A stretch of 64,000 nt of DNA, taken from CAZCAC01 sp964496575. GTDB lineage: Bacteria; Planctomycetota; UBA1135; GCA-002686595. The stretch's first letter is position 1. Every line of letters begins with the position of its first letter. The DNA is taken from contig CAZCAC010000033.1 in NCBI GenBank assembly GCA_964496575.1, positions 11,878-75,877 of the forward strand, in the 5' to 3' direction. The notes under the pieces are model-generated. The model made no database searches and was not told the DNA's origin. It was given only the letters and a program-made list of their open reading frames with translations. The position numbers were made by a program, and so were the translations under genes. Positions 26,765-35,631 of this stretch are shown piece after piece.

Positions 26765-28842
26765 TCGGGGTCGGCCCCGAGGGCCCGCAGGGCGTCGAAG
26801 GAGACATTGGCCACCGGCCCCGTGTGCAGGTCATCGCTCGCGCCGGCGCTGCGGTAGGCCGCGCCGGCGATCCCCGGCGGCTCCGGGGCGCCGATGAGCC
26901 AGAGCGGCGCCGGGGCCGAGAGCGCGGCGAAGGCGTCGAGGCCGCCGAAGCGCAAGGCGCCGGGGAGGAAGTCGGAAGCGTCGAGGCTCTTCGGCCGGTC
27001 GAGGCTCTCGCTCCAGAAAGCCGCGGCCAGCTCGATCTCGTCGCGAGCCAGCGCCCGGGCGAGCAGCACCCACGGTCCGGCGGAGCCGATCCCGAGCAGG
27101 CGAACCGATCGCGCTCCCTCCAGGCCGCGCGCGTAGCCGACTGCGGTGAGGATGTCGTGGACCCGCCAGGCGAGCAGCGGACGGTTGTAGCCGAAGGTGT
27201 AACCCGGGTAGCCGGCGTGGCGCCGCTCGTCGCGCGGGAGCCTCACCGGCGCTCCTGCCTTGTCGTCCACCTCTCCGGTGAGCAGTGGCTCGATGTCGAG
27301 GATCGCGTGGTGCTGCATCGCGAGCGTCGCCCGGTCGACCGCGAGCGAGTCGCCGGCGGAGCCCAGGAAGCTGCCGTTCACCCGGACGACCACGACCCCA
27401 TTCCACTCCGGTGGCACGGCCAGCGCCGCGGGCACGTCTTCCCCGCTGTCGCGTCGGGAGAGGCGGAGCGTCTCGATCGAGCAGCCCTCGTACTCCTCGA
27501 TGGTCATCCGTTTCGCAACGACGTCTTCCGGCTCTGGCAGCGAGGTGTGCAGCAGCACCTCCAGCGCCCCGCCGACCACGCGGCGAAACTTCTCGAGCGA
27601 GGCCGCATCGTCCGGCACCAGCGCCGTCAGCTGGTCCTCGGCTATCTCTCGCCAGACCGCGCGCAGCCCCTTCGCGTCGACCGCATTCTCCGGCCGCGGG
27701 TGTTCCTCGTCGAACACCGAGAGCTCCGCCGGCGGGATCGGATCGAGCGGCGCCTCCTCGATCGGCAGCTCGGCGTCGAGCCCGAGATGCGTGTCGAACC
27801 ACGAGTACATGTGCTCGCGCGAGATGCGGTTGTAGTTGTGCTCGAAGTCGGGGTAGCAGGTCGCCTCGACGCACCAGGGCACGCCATACGCGCCGTAGAG
27901 GGTCTTCAGCTCGGGCAGGCCGTCCTCCTCGATGTGCAGCGTCCAGTCGTTCGCCCCGGTCATCATCAACGGACGCGGAGCGAAGAGCGCGGCGAGCTCG
28001 ACGTTGCCGGTGTCGATGCGCAGGTGCGAGGCGTTCTCACAGCGGCAGCCGCCCTGCATGCCGGTCGAGACCATCACCGCGGGAAACGCCGCCGCCGGCC
28101 GCGGATCGATCGCGCAGAGGATGAAGGTCTGGGTGCCGCCGCCACTCGCGCCGGTGACACCGATGCGCTCGGGATCGACCTCGGGCAGGCCGCTGAGGAA
28201 GTCGAGCGCGCGGATCGAGTTGAACGTCTGCAGCCCGAACGGAGTCTGGCTCCACAGCTCCGCCTCGAGGTCGCCGAAGCCTTCGCCGTGAGCGATCTGC
28301 TTCGAGTCGGCGATGCCGACCATGTCGTAGTGGAAGACGACGCAGCCGAGCCGCGCCAGCGTGGCCATCCGCGCCTGCAGGTGGTAGCGCGCGTTCTCCT
28401 CCCTCGTCTCCCAGCCATTGGCGAGCTGCTTCTCGATGTCCGTGTCGCTGGTCTGCGCGAAGCGCCCGTTGGTGAAGTGACCGTGCGGGCTGAGCACCGC
28501 CGGGCGCGGACCCTGTCCCGGAGTCGTGGGCACGTACAGGTTCCCGGTGACGTAGAAGCCGGGGAAGCTCTCGAAGAAGACCTTGCGCACCACGTACGCG
28601 CCGCGATCGATCTCGCCGTGGATCACCGCCTCGATCGGCGGCCGTGGCGGCATCGGCCACAAGCCGGCGGCGACCAGCACCTGGCGCCGCAGGTACTCGG
28701 CACGCTCCGCCCACGCCTCGAGGTCGTCGATGTGCTCCCACGGGTGGTGCGCTTCGAGGGTGACGAGCCGCGTCCTGCGGGCGTCGCCGGCCGTCGCGAG
28801 GGGGACGAGGAGGGCGGCGAGGGTGAGCAGCGGGGCGGTCAT
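26761..28842 (-). CDS. Exported alpha/beta-hydrolase (acetylxylan-esterase-like), 693 aa
   Basis: A signal peptide (MTAPLLTLAALLVPLATAG) leads into a large alpha/beta-hydrolase. The nucleophile elbow GVTGASGGGTQTF (about residue 225) has a doubled G-x-S-G-G-G form seen in planctomycete acetylxylan-esterase-like enzymes. FEHNYNRISREHMYSWFDTHL is a likely catalytic-His region, and GFYVTGNLYVP and PAVLSPHGHF are typical strands. A second, partly similar hydrolase-like half (residues about 400-690, with YARGLEGARSVRLLGIGSAG) lacks a clear nucleophile. The ATG has AAGG 6 nt upstream, and the 28855-28978 repeat begins only 12 bp before the start, so the native promoter is displaced or supplied by the repeat. 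Confidence 0.8.
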   Translation of the reverse strand: MTAPLLTLAALLVPLATAGDARRTRLVTLEAHHPWEHIDDLEAWAERAEYLRRQVLVAAGLWPMPPRPPIEAVIHGEIDRGAYVVRKVFFESFPGFYVTGNLYVPTTPGQGPRPAVLSPHGHFTNGRFAQTSDTDIEKQLANGWETREENARYHLQARMATLARLGCVVFHYDMVGIADSKQIAHGEGFGDLEAELWSQTPFGLQTFNSIRALDFLSGLPEVDPERIGVTGASGGGTQTFILCAIDPRPAAAFPAVMVSTGMQGGCRCENASHLRIDTGNVELAALFAPRPLMMTGANDWTLHIEEDGLPELKTLYGAYGVPWCVEATCYPDFEHNYNRISREHMYSWFDTHLGLDAELPIEEAPLDPIPPAELSVFDEEHPRPENAVDAKGLRAVWREIAEDQLTALVPDDAASLEKFRRVVGGALEVLLHTSLPEPEDVVAKRMTIEEYEGCSIETLRLSRRDSGEDVPAALAVPPEWNGVVVVRVNGSFLGSAGDSLAVDRATLAMQHHAILDIEPLLTGEVDDKAGAPVRLPRDERRHAGYPGYTFGYNRPLLAWRVHDILTAVGYARGLEGARSVRLLGIGSAGPWVLLARALARDEIELAAAFWSESLDRPKSLDASDFLPGALRFGGLDAFAALSAPAPLWLIGAPEPPGIAGAAYRSAGASDDLHTGPVANVSFDALRALGADPD

Positions 28843-28854
28843 GACGGGCCTTCA

Positions 28855-28978
28855 CAGTACGGAGTCGCACTCCCGGTTGTCATGCGCTGGCCGCTCGGTG
28901 GCGATCATCCATCGGCCGCGCTAGATCGGCGGTACCAAGTTGCAAATGCACGACAACCGAGAGTGCGACTCCGTACTG
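28855..28978. repeat. MITE-like inverted-repeat element
   Basis: 124 bp bounded by 27-bp inverted arms with one mismatch: the left arm (28855-28881) begins CAGTACGGAGTCGCAC and ends CGGTTGTC; the right arm (28952-28978) begins GACAACCG and ends GTGCGACTCCGTACTG. The inner 70 bp carry no ORF. A plus-strand run of seven A follows the right arm. A solo arm is at 19077-19095. I see no clear target-site duplication. It lies directly upstream of the esterase gene and could fold into a long hairpin in its leader. The rest of the gap (28979-29273) shows nothing I can name. Confidence 0.8.
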
Positions 28979-29273
28979 CTAAAAAAAGGGGAAACGGGCA
29001 CCCGAAAGGCGGGCCGGAGACATCTCCTCGGGTGAATCGTGCAACCCCCCGGTCCGATACCCACACAGCCCCTCCGCCCCGTGCTCAGCGTCTCGTCGCT
29101 CGTCGCTCGCGGCTCGCCGGGTCGGGTCGCCGACGCTCAGGACGTCACGCGGCCCCTGGACCAGCGGGACGAGGGTCGGTGTCGGCCCGGGGGACACGAT
29201 TCACGATCGCGCTCCGGTTGAGCGAGCCCCGTGGCTGACCCGTCTCGAGGACCCCGATCCGAGGATTGAGACG

Positions 29274-30134
29274 ATGAGGACTGTCATCCAGGGGATCGCG
29301 CTGCTGATCCCCGCCGCTTCCGCCCTCGCCAGGCCCGTCGGCCAGTCGTTCGGCTGGGTCGAGGAGGCCAGGATCACCTCGAGCGACACGGTCATCCAGA
29401 GCCAGCTCGGTCACGCGGTCTCCCTCTCCGGTGAGACCGTGCTCCTGGGCGCGCCCGGCTTGATCGGCTACGTGTTTGCCCGAACGGGTTCCAGCTGGGT
29501 GCAGGAGGCCAAGCTGATCGGTAGTGAGGCGAGCTACAGCGACGCGGTGGGGTACTCCGTCTCGCTCGACGGCACGAGGGCCGTTCTGGGAGCTCCCTTC
29601 GACGACTTCCCCGCGCAATCGGGTTCCGCCTACGTCTTCGCCGATCTCGACCATCCCGGAGACGGCTTCTGCTTCGGCGATCCCGGTCTCGGCACGCCCT
29701 GCCCGTGCAGCAACGACAACGATGGGAGCGTCCCCGGCTCGGGCTGTGCCAACGGCGCTTTCCCCGCGGGTGCTCAGCTGAGAGGCAGCGGCATTCCGAG
29801 CGTGAGTGTCGACACGCTCCTCTTGATCGCGACGTCCACCGAGCCATTCAAGGCCGGTCTCTTCTTCCACGGCCAGGGAGCTCTCACGCCCGCCATTCCC
29901 TGGGGCGACGGCCTGCGCTGCGCCGACCAGGGGATCGTCCGCCTGGAGGTGTCGTTCGCCGACGCCGCGGGTACCTCGAGCACGACACAGTCGATGGCGG
30001 CTCTCGGCGGCCTCGTCGCGGGCGACAAGCGATACTACCAGTACTGGTACCGCAATCCCACCTCACCAGCCTGCGGCTCGGGAGTAAACGACTTCAACAC
30101 GACCAATGGATACGTGATCGACTGGTTGCCGTGA
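29274..30134 (+). CDS. Secreted FG-GAP protein with shared C-terminal module (short)
   Basis: A 286-residue exported protein: leader MRTVIQGIALLIPAASALA, about two FG-GAP-type beta-propeller repeats (LGHAVSLSGETVLLGAPG, VGYSVSLDGTRAVLGAPF), then the shared module from GDGFCFGDPGLGTPCPC to DFNTTNGYVIDWLP. A complete propeller needs more repeats; the neighbour had seven or so, so this copy may have been shortened by recombination between repeats. Function unknown; integrin-like propellers bind ligands, and the module may direct sorting or anchoring (inference). Confidence 0.8.
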   Translation: MRTVIQGIALLIPAASALARPVGQSFGWVEEARITSSDTVIQSQLGHAVSLSGETVLLGAPGLIGYVFARTGSSWVQEAKLIGSEASYSDAVGYSVSLDGTRAVLGAPFDDFPAQSGSAYVFADLDHPGDGFCFGDPGLGTPCPCSNDNDGSVPGSGCANGAFPAGAQLRGSGIPSVSVDTLLLIATSTEPFKAGLFFHGQGALTPAIPWGDGLRCADQGIVRLEVSFADAAGTSSTTQSMAALGGLVAGDKRYYQYWYRNPTSPACGSGVNDFNTTNGYVIDWLP

Positions 30135-30458
30135 AGCACGCCCGGCTGGACGACACCTGTTCATGGAACCTCGAAGAGCGCGAACGATGAAGACCGATCC
30201 TTGCCTGACCGTTCTGCTGATCACCGCCCTCTCTTCGCTCGCCGCCGGCCAAGGAGGTTCGCGTGGCTGGGCGTGGAACGAGACCGCCAAGTTCAACGCG
30301 AGCGACGGGGCGAACGAGGACGAGCTCGGCCACTCCGTCTCGATACAAGGCGATACGGCCCTGATCGGTGCTCCGCACGACGACGACTGGGGAGTCTCCA
30401 ACTCGGGCTCGGCCTACGTCTTCGTGCGCAACGGCACCAGCTGGACCGAGCAGACCAA

Positions 30459-31329
30459 GAGCACGTCCTAAAACTGTGCAGCCTGGAATGCGATAATTCC
30501 AGATGCGAGCTGGAGCATCGCGAGGTAGTTGCCAGCGATACGCTCCCAACGCACGAGTAGCCCACGGAAGCGATTGTGCCAGCTGTTCGTGCGTTCGACG
30601 ACCCATCGCCGGGGCTTCCCGCGGACGCAGCCGAGCATGGGGTGCTCTCCTCGACGACGGATGTGAGGAACGATGCGGCGAGCCCGAACCGCTGCTTCGG
30701 CGTCGGCGTAGTCATACCCCTTGTCCAGGCACAGGTGTTTCGGGCGACGAGGCCCACGTGATCCCCGCAGGGCTACGGCGTCGAGCGCATCGGCAACGAG
30801 CCACTTGTCGTGGACGTTCGCGCCCGTGATCAGAACAGAGAGAGGAACGCCAGCTCGGTCGGTGAGGACGTGGCGTTTCACCCCGAGTTTCCCCCTGTCC
30901 GTCGGATTCCGCCCGGTTTCGCCCCCCCTTTCGGCGCCTTCACCAAGGCGCTGTCCAGCGAGGCGAAGTCCCACTTTATCCCTCGGCGCTTGTCGTAGTA
31001 CTTGAGCAGGGTCTCGTGGATCTTGTGGAACACCCCCGCCCTCGCCCACTGCATCATCCGCAGATGGCACGTCGAGCCAGATCCGAAATCGCGCGGTAGA
31101 GCCTTCCATTGGCAGCCAGTGCGCACCCTGTAGAGGATGCCTGCCAACGCGACTCGATCCGGCACTCGCGGCCTGCCACCCTTGGGCTTCGGCGGCTCGA
31201 CAGGCAGAAGCGGCTCGATCAGATCCCACAAGTCGTCAGGTACGTCGAAGAAGTCGTGATCCATCCTTCATGTGAGAGCATAACCGGATGGCGATTAACA
31301 GACTTCTGTACAGGTTTTAGGACGTGCTC
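30459..31329 (-). mobile_element. IS5-family (IS427-like) insertion sequence, complete
   Basis: 871 bp. The terminal inverted repeats begin GAGCACGTCCTAAAAC on both ends. A 3-bp target duplication CAA flanks it (30456-30458 and 31330-31332). It carries one transposase in two overlapping frames on the minus strand. Both ends are intact and the host frame is undamaged, so the copy is likely young and may be active. It is the only copy in the window. Confidence 0.93.
30468..31264 (-). CDS. IS5/IS427-type transposase made by -1 frameshift
   Basis: ORF A (31264-30878) gives MDHDFFDVPDDLWDLIEPLL and the GGRPRVPDRVALAGILYRVR helix-turn-helix region of the DUF4096-type N-domain. ORF B supplies the DDE part: KLGVKRHVLTDRAGVPL, ADALDAV, DKGYDYADAEAAV and VVERTNSWHNRFRGLLVRWE. 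The frames join near AAAGGGGGGGC (about 30935), where a -1 slip moves the ribosome from ORF A into ORF B. This is the usual layout of IS427-group elements. ORF B continues to the stop at 30468, 9 bp from the IS end. Confidence 0.9.
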
Positions 31330-32897
31330 CAACCTGAAAGCGCCCGACCCGAGTGACTGGGACGAGTTCGGGAGCACCGTGGCCGTCGATGGGGACACAG
31401 CGGTCATCGCCAGCCTCGGCGACGACGACTTCGGCGGCAACACGGGGGCCGTCTACGTCTTCGTCCGCTCGGGCACGACCTGGGGCCTTCAGGCCAAGCT
31501 GTACGCGAGCAACCCTCAGCCGCAGGGCTACTTCGGGGAAACCCTGGCGATCGAACGCGATACCATGCTGGTCGGCGCGTCGTATGGATCGGTCACTGGA
31601 TACCGCGGCACCGTGTACGTGTTCACACGCTCCGGCACGACCTGGACCGAGCAGACCGAGCTCCTTCCCAGCGAGACCGGGTACGTGCGCTTCGGCAGCG
31701 CCGTCGACCTGTACGGCGACACTGCGCTCATCGGTGCGATGGGATCGGAGTCGGCGTACGTCTTCGTCGGTTCGGGCGCCAGCTGGAGCGAGCAGGCCCT
31801 GCTGAAGCCGGGCGATCCGAGCACCGAGGACGAGTTCGGCATCACCGTCGGGCTCCACGAGAACACGGCGGTGGTCGGAGCGCCCGAGAACGACGTCCTG
31901 GGACCGGAATCGGGATCCGCCTACATCTTCAAGCGCAACGGTACCACCTGGGTCCAGGCGAGCCAGCTCCTGGCGCCCGACGGCGCCAGCGGCGATCTCT
32001 TCGGCGGTGCGGTCGCGGCGGAGCACAACACCGTGTTGATCGGGGCCAAGGACGATCTGTACTACAAGGGCTCCGCCTACATCTTCGTGCGCGATGCGGG
32101 CACCTGGGTGATGCAGGACAAGATCAGCGCGAGCGACGCCTACTCCTGGGAGCGCTTCGGCGGCGCGGTGGCGCTCGACGAGGACACGGCGGTGGTCGGC
32201 GCCGTCGCCGGCGACGACTACACCGGCAGCAGCATGATTCACAACACCGGGGCGGCCTACGTCTACGAGGTCCCGCCTCCCGGCCGCGGCTTCTGCTTCG
32301 GCGACCAGGGGGAGGGCACGCCCTGTCCTTGCAACAACGACAACGACAGCAGCCTGCGTGGAGCGGGTTGCGCCAACGGCATCTTCCCCTCCGGTGCGAA
32401 GCTCGTCGGAGACGGCGCGCCCAGCGTCAGCGTGGACACCCTGGTGCTCTCCGCCGTGCACCTCGAGCCGAACCAGGCTGGACTCTACTTCCAGGGGACC
32501 ACCGACAACTCGCCGGGCTACGTCTGGGGGGACGGCCTGCGCTGTGCCGGGGGGCAGGTGATCCGTCTCCAGGTGCGGCTCGCCAATGCCAACGGAGGTT
32601 CCGCGACGACGGTCGACCTGGGAGCCGCGGGGAACGTCCAGGCGGGCCAGACCCTCTTCTACCAGATCTGGTACCGCAACCCGACCAACCCGCCGTGTGG
32701 GGCGGGGCTCAACGACTTCAACGCGTCGAATGGATTCGTGGTGACCTGGGTGATGTGAGCGAACCGGAACGTCCCGGATCGGCGTGGGCCGCGCCCAGAC
32801 AGGTGGAGAGGGCGTGGTTCGACCGATCGCGGGACGTTTCTCTCTCGATGGCCGAATGCGCCAACTTCCGCGCGTCGAATCCGTTAGATGATGGTGG

Positions 32898-33809
32898 ATG
32901 GAAACGAAGCTCCCGTTGCTGGTGGCCGTGACGCTCGCGCTCGCCGGGCTGCTCCTGGGCCTCTTCTTCGTGGCCGGGGAGGATGATTCACCGGGGTTCG
33001 TCCCGCTGCGGCTCGCCGATACCCCGAACGGCAACGGGTTGGAGCAGACCCCGCTGGGGGGGCTCGATCACCCGGTGCGCTCGGCGGAGCTCGAGGGGAG
33101 CGATCGGGTGGAGGCGGCGAGCCGGGTGCCGGTCGCGCCGGACCCGGGGACGATCCAGGGGCGGATCAGCAGGAGGGGGATTCCGTCTCGCTCGATGCCG
33201 GTGGTCGCCCACTACTGGGGACCGTCGGGATGGGAGGTGTACCGGTCCTGGAAGGCGGGGGACCTCTACGGGCCGCGACGCGAGCCCATCGCATCGACGC
33301 CGGGGACCTACGAGGCGAAGACCTGGACCGAGAGCACCGATCGCGAGGGCCGGTTCCGCTTCGAGGACCTTCCACCGGGAGCCTACGGTCTCACCGTCGA
33401 GCTGGAGTCGGGCACCGACTGGACCTACGGCTGGCTCCAGCTCGAGCCCGGTCAGCGGGTGGATCTCGGGACGCTGTTCGTGCCCGACCATCGTTCGCGG
33501 AGGGAGGAACCGCCCGATCGAGTCCGGCTGCTCATCCACGCCCGGGACCACCGAGGACCCGTGGCGGGCTTGCGCGTGGAGGTGCGGACCACGGGGGAGG
33601 TCCAGCTCGGTCACGCCGCGGCGGTCACCGACGAGAGAGGGGAACGGCAGGTCGAGATCACGGGCGATGAACCGATCCGGATCGACCTGATCGGCCAGGG
33701 TGGCCAGTACGCCGGCGGGACGGGAGCGCCGCGGTGGTACACGCCAGGTGGTGTTCGCGACGTCTGGATCACGGTCGAGACGGGCGATCTCGCCGTGAAC
33801 CTGCCGTGA
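32898..33809 (+). CDS. Membrane-anchored carboxypeptidase-regulatory-like protein, truncated by in-frame TGA
   Basis: 303 residues to the TGA at 33807. An N-terminal anchor (LLVAVTLALAGLLLGLFFVAG) is followed by an unstructured stretch and two beta-sandwich units of the carboxypeptidase-regulatory/SpaA type: TDREGRFRFEDLPPGAYGLTVE (about residue 150) and LRVEVRTTGE with TDERGERQVEI (about 230). The same frame remains open after the stop for another 97 codons that encode a third such unit, so the intact protein was probably about 401 residues. GGTGG precedes the ATG. Confidence 0.7.
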   Translation: METKLPLLVAVTLALAGLLLGLFFVAGEDDSPGFVPLRLADTPNGNGLEQTPLGGLDHPVRSAELEGSDRVEAASRVPVAPDPGTIQGRISRRGIPSRSMPVVAHYWGPSGWEVYRSWKAGDLYGPRREPIASTPGTYEAKTWTESTDREGRFRFEDLPPGAYGLTVELESGTDWTYGWLQLEPGQRVDLGTLFVPDHRSRREEPPDRVRLLIHARDHRGPVAGLRVEVRTTGEVQLGHAAAVTDERGERQVEITGDEPIRIDLIGQGGQYAGGTGAPRWYTPGGVRDVWITVETGDLAVNLP

Positions 33810-34103
33810 CGTCCGTCGATCGCCCGCGGGCAGGCACTGCAGTTCGTGCTCGAGTCACCGCTCCTGCCTGGGGATTCGCTGTACAGCTCGACCGAGATCG
33901 GTGGCATGGTTCCGCTGGAGAACCACGCGGTCACCTACACGGCGAGCGGCTGCGTCTTCCACAACCTCGCCGCCGGTAACTATTCGGTGAAGGCCACCAT
34001 GCTGCAGAAGAACCACGAAGGACGGTGGCTTCCGACCGGCCTGCGGTACCGGGGATCGGCGACGATCGTGGAGGGGCAGACGATCGCGTGCGCGATGAAT
34101 TGA
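33810..34103 (+). pseudogene. C-terminal continuation behind the TGA
   Basis: In frame with the preceding gene: RPSIARGQALQFVLESPLLP, then CVFHNLAAGNYSVKATMLQK and TIVEGQTIACAMN, ending at a TGA at 34101-34103. FHNLAAGNYSV is again the carboxypeptidase-regulatory-like strand pattern. Internal ATGs lack a Shine-Dalgarno, so it is probably untranslated. A single base change (for example CGA to TGA) explains the break. Confidence 0.7.
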
Positions 34104-34188
34104 CGGAATCGCTCGCCTGGCGTATCACGGAGGAGTGACGCTTCTCGCGATCCGAGAGGCAAACCAGGATTGCCCCAGAGAGGTGACG

Positions 34189-35451
34189 ATGAAGGGAATT
34201 CTCGTCCTCGGTACGTGCACGCTGCTGGCCGCGATGGTCGATGCTCAGACCGCGACGGTCCGCATCGGCGGAAAGGCGGCCCGTGGCCATCAGGCCTCGA
34301 GCCGTTCCACGACGAGCGCCGGCGGCACTTGCCTCCAGCTGTCGAGCTTCGTTCCCCCGGAGAGCAACCCGGGCGGCGTCGGCTGCGACGGGGACAGAAT
34401 CTGGCTGGGCGCCTTTTGGGGTCCGATGCAGCTGTGGCAGATCGACTCGCGGACCGGGGTGGTCTTGAAGACGATTCCCGCTCCCGATACCCACCTCGGC
34501 GGCGTGACCTGGGACGGCGGCGCGGTCTGGTGCTGTCCGGAGCAGACGGGGCAGCTGTATCGACTCGACCCCGACACCGGGGCGGTCCTGCACGTCGTCC
34601 CGGCACCCTCCTTCGGCAGTCCCGATCCGAACCCCGCGGGTCTGGCCTGGGACGGCACGGCGCTCTGGCACGCGGACTACGACCGGAAGATGATCTACCG
34701 GCTCTCTCCGGTCGATGGGTCGATCCTGCACTTCTTCCCCTTCCTCGGCTCGGGGGAATGCGCGGGGCTGGCCTGGCGCGACGGCCGGCTGATCGTCAGC
34801 ACCAATGACACGAACGAGGTGTACGAGCTCGATCCCGTGACGGGGGCGGTGCTCGATCAGTGCTTCAGCGCTGGCGACCACCTCTGGGGAGTCGGCATCG
34901 ACGCGAGTGGCGGAGAGTGGGTCGCTTCCGGCGACTCCGACGAGATCCTGCATCTCGCCTCGGTCTCGCACGCCGGCGCGTACTGCTTCGGTGATCCCGG
35001 CAGCGGTACGCCCTGCCCTTGCAACAACGACAACGACGGGAGTGTGCCGGGCTCGGGTTGCTCCAATGGGTACTACTGGTCGGGCGCGCAGCTCTCCAGC
35101 TTCGGCGAAGCGAGAGTCAGCGCAGACACGCTGGTGCTGGTCGCCACGCACCTCGAGCCGAACAACAGCGGGCTCTACTTCCAGGCCGACAACGACCTGT
35201 CTCCGGGCGTCACCTGGGGCGATGGCTTGCGCTGTGCGGGGGGGAGCCTGAAGCGGCTACAGGTTCGGTTCTCCGACACCTTCGGGACTTCGTTCACGAC
35301 CGTCGACATCGCCGCCAGGGCGGGAAACGTCCTGGCGGGGGACACGAAGCACTACCAGTGCTGGTACCGGACCACCCTCGCTCCGCCTTGCGGGCCGGGA
35401 GTGAATGACTTCAATGCGTCCAATGGAGTGGCGGTGACCTGGACGCCTTGA
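34189..35451 (+). CDS. Secreted beta-propeller (SMP-30/Vgb-like) protein with shared C-terminal module
   Basis: A 420-residue exported protein. Signal peptide MKGILVLGTCTLLAAMVDAQ; GAGAGGTG 4-5 nt upstream sets the start. Residues 45-270 form propeller blades with the recurring I/L-x-x-x-D-x-x-T-G-x-V pattern: WQIDSRTGVVLKTIPAP, YRLDPDTGAVLHVVPAP, YRLSPVDGSILHFFPF and YELDPVTGAVLDQCF. The shared module runs from GAYCFGDPGSGTPCPC to DFNASNGVAVTWTP. No catalytic residues. Likely a surface binding protein (inference). Confidence 0.83.
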   Translation: MKGILVLGTCTLLAAMVDAQTATVRIGGKAARGHQASSRSTTSAGGTCLQLSSFVPPESNPGGVGCDGDRIWLGAFWGPMQLWQIDSRTGVVLKTIPAPDTHLGGVTWDGGAVWCCPEQTGQLYRLDPDTGAVLHVVPAPSFGSPDPNPAGLAWDGTALWHADYDRKMIYRLSPVDGSILHFFPFLGSGECAGLAWRDGRLIVSTNDTNEVYELDPVTGAVLDQCFSAGDHLWGVGIDASGGEWVASGDSDEILHLASVSHAGAYCFGDPGSGTPCPCNNDNDGSVPGSGCSNGYYWSGAQLSSFGEARVSADTLVLVATHLEPNNSGLYFQADNDLSPGVTWGDGLRCAGGSLKRLQVRFSDTFGTSFTTVDIAARAGNVLAGDTKHYQCWYRTTLAPPCGPGVNDFNASNGVAVTWTP

Positions 35452-35631
35452 GGGTCGGGCAGGGCTGGCTGGCTTGCCCGCGTCAGAGTTAGTGTCACCG
35501 CGGGTATCGACCCCCTTCGTTTCTCCACGAGGTGGTAGGCTGACTCATCCGCCGAAAGGTGACGTACCCGTGATGTCCGTAGAGTCGATCCTCAGGAGAC
35601 GACCCACAGCGAACAGAAGAAGGAAACCGGA

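Larger units (their letters stand above)
30187..32758 (+). pseudogene. Secreted FG-GAP protein gene split by an IS element
   Basis: The 5' part (30187-30458) encodes a signal peptide (LTVLLITALSSLAAGQ) and the first FG-GAP repeat ending TSWTEQT. The 3' part (31333-32758) continues LKAPDPSDWDEFGSTVAVDG with further repeats and the shared C-terminal module (GFCFGDQGEGTPCPC to NGFVVTWVM). Removing the IS and one CAA copy (30459-31332, 874 bp) restores one frame of 565 residues reading TEQTNLKAPDPSDWDEFG, with no other damage. The insertion is therefore recent. As it stands the 5' frame stops four codons into the IS, and the 3' part has no leader of its own. Confidence 0.93.
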
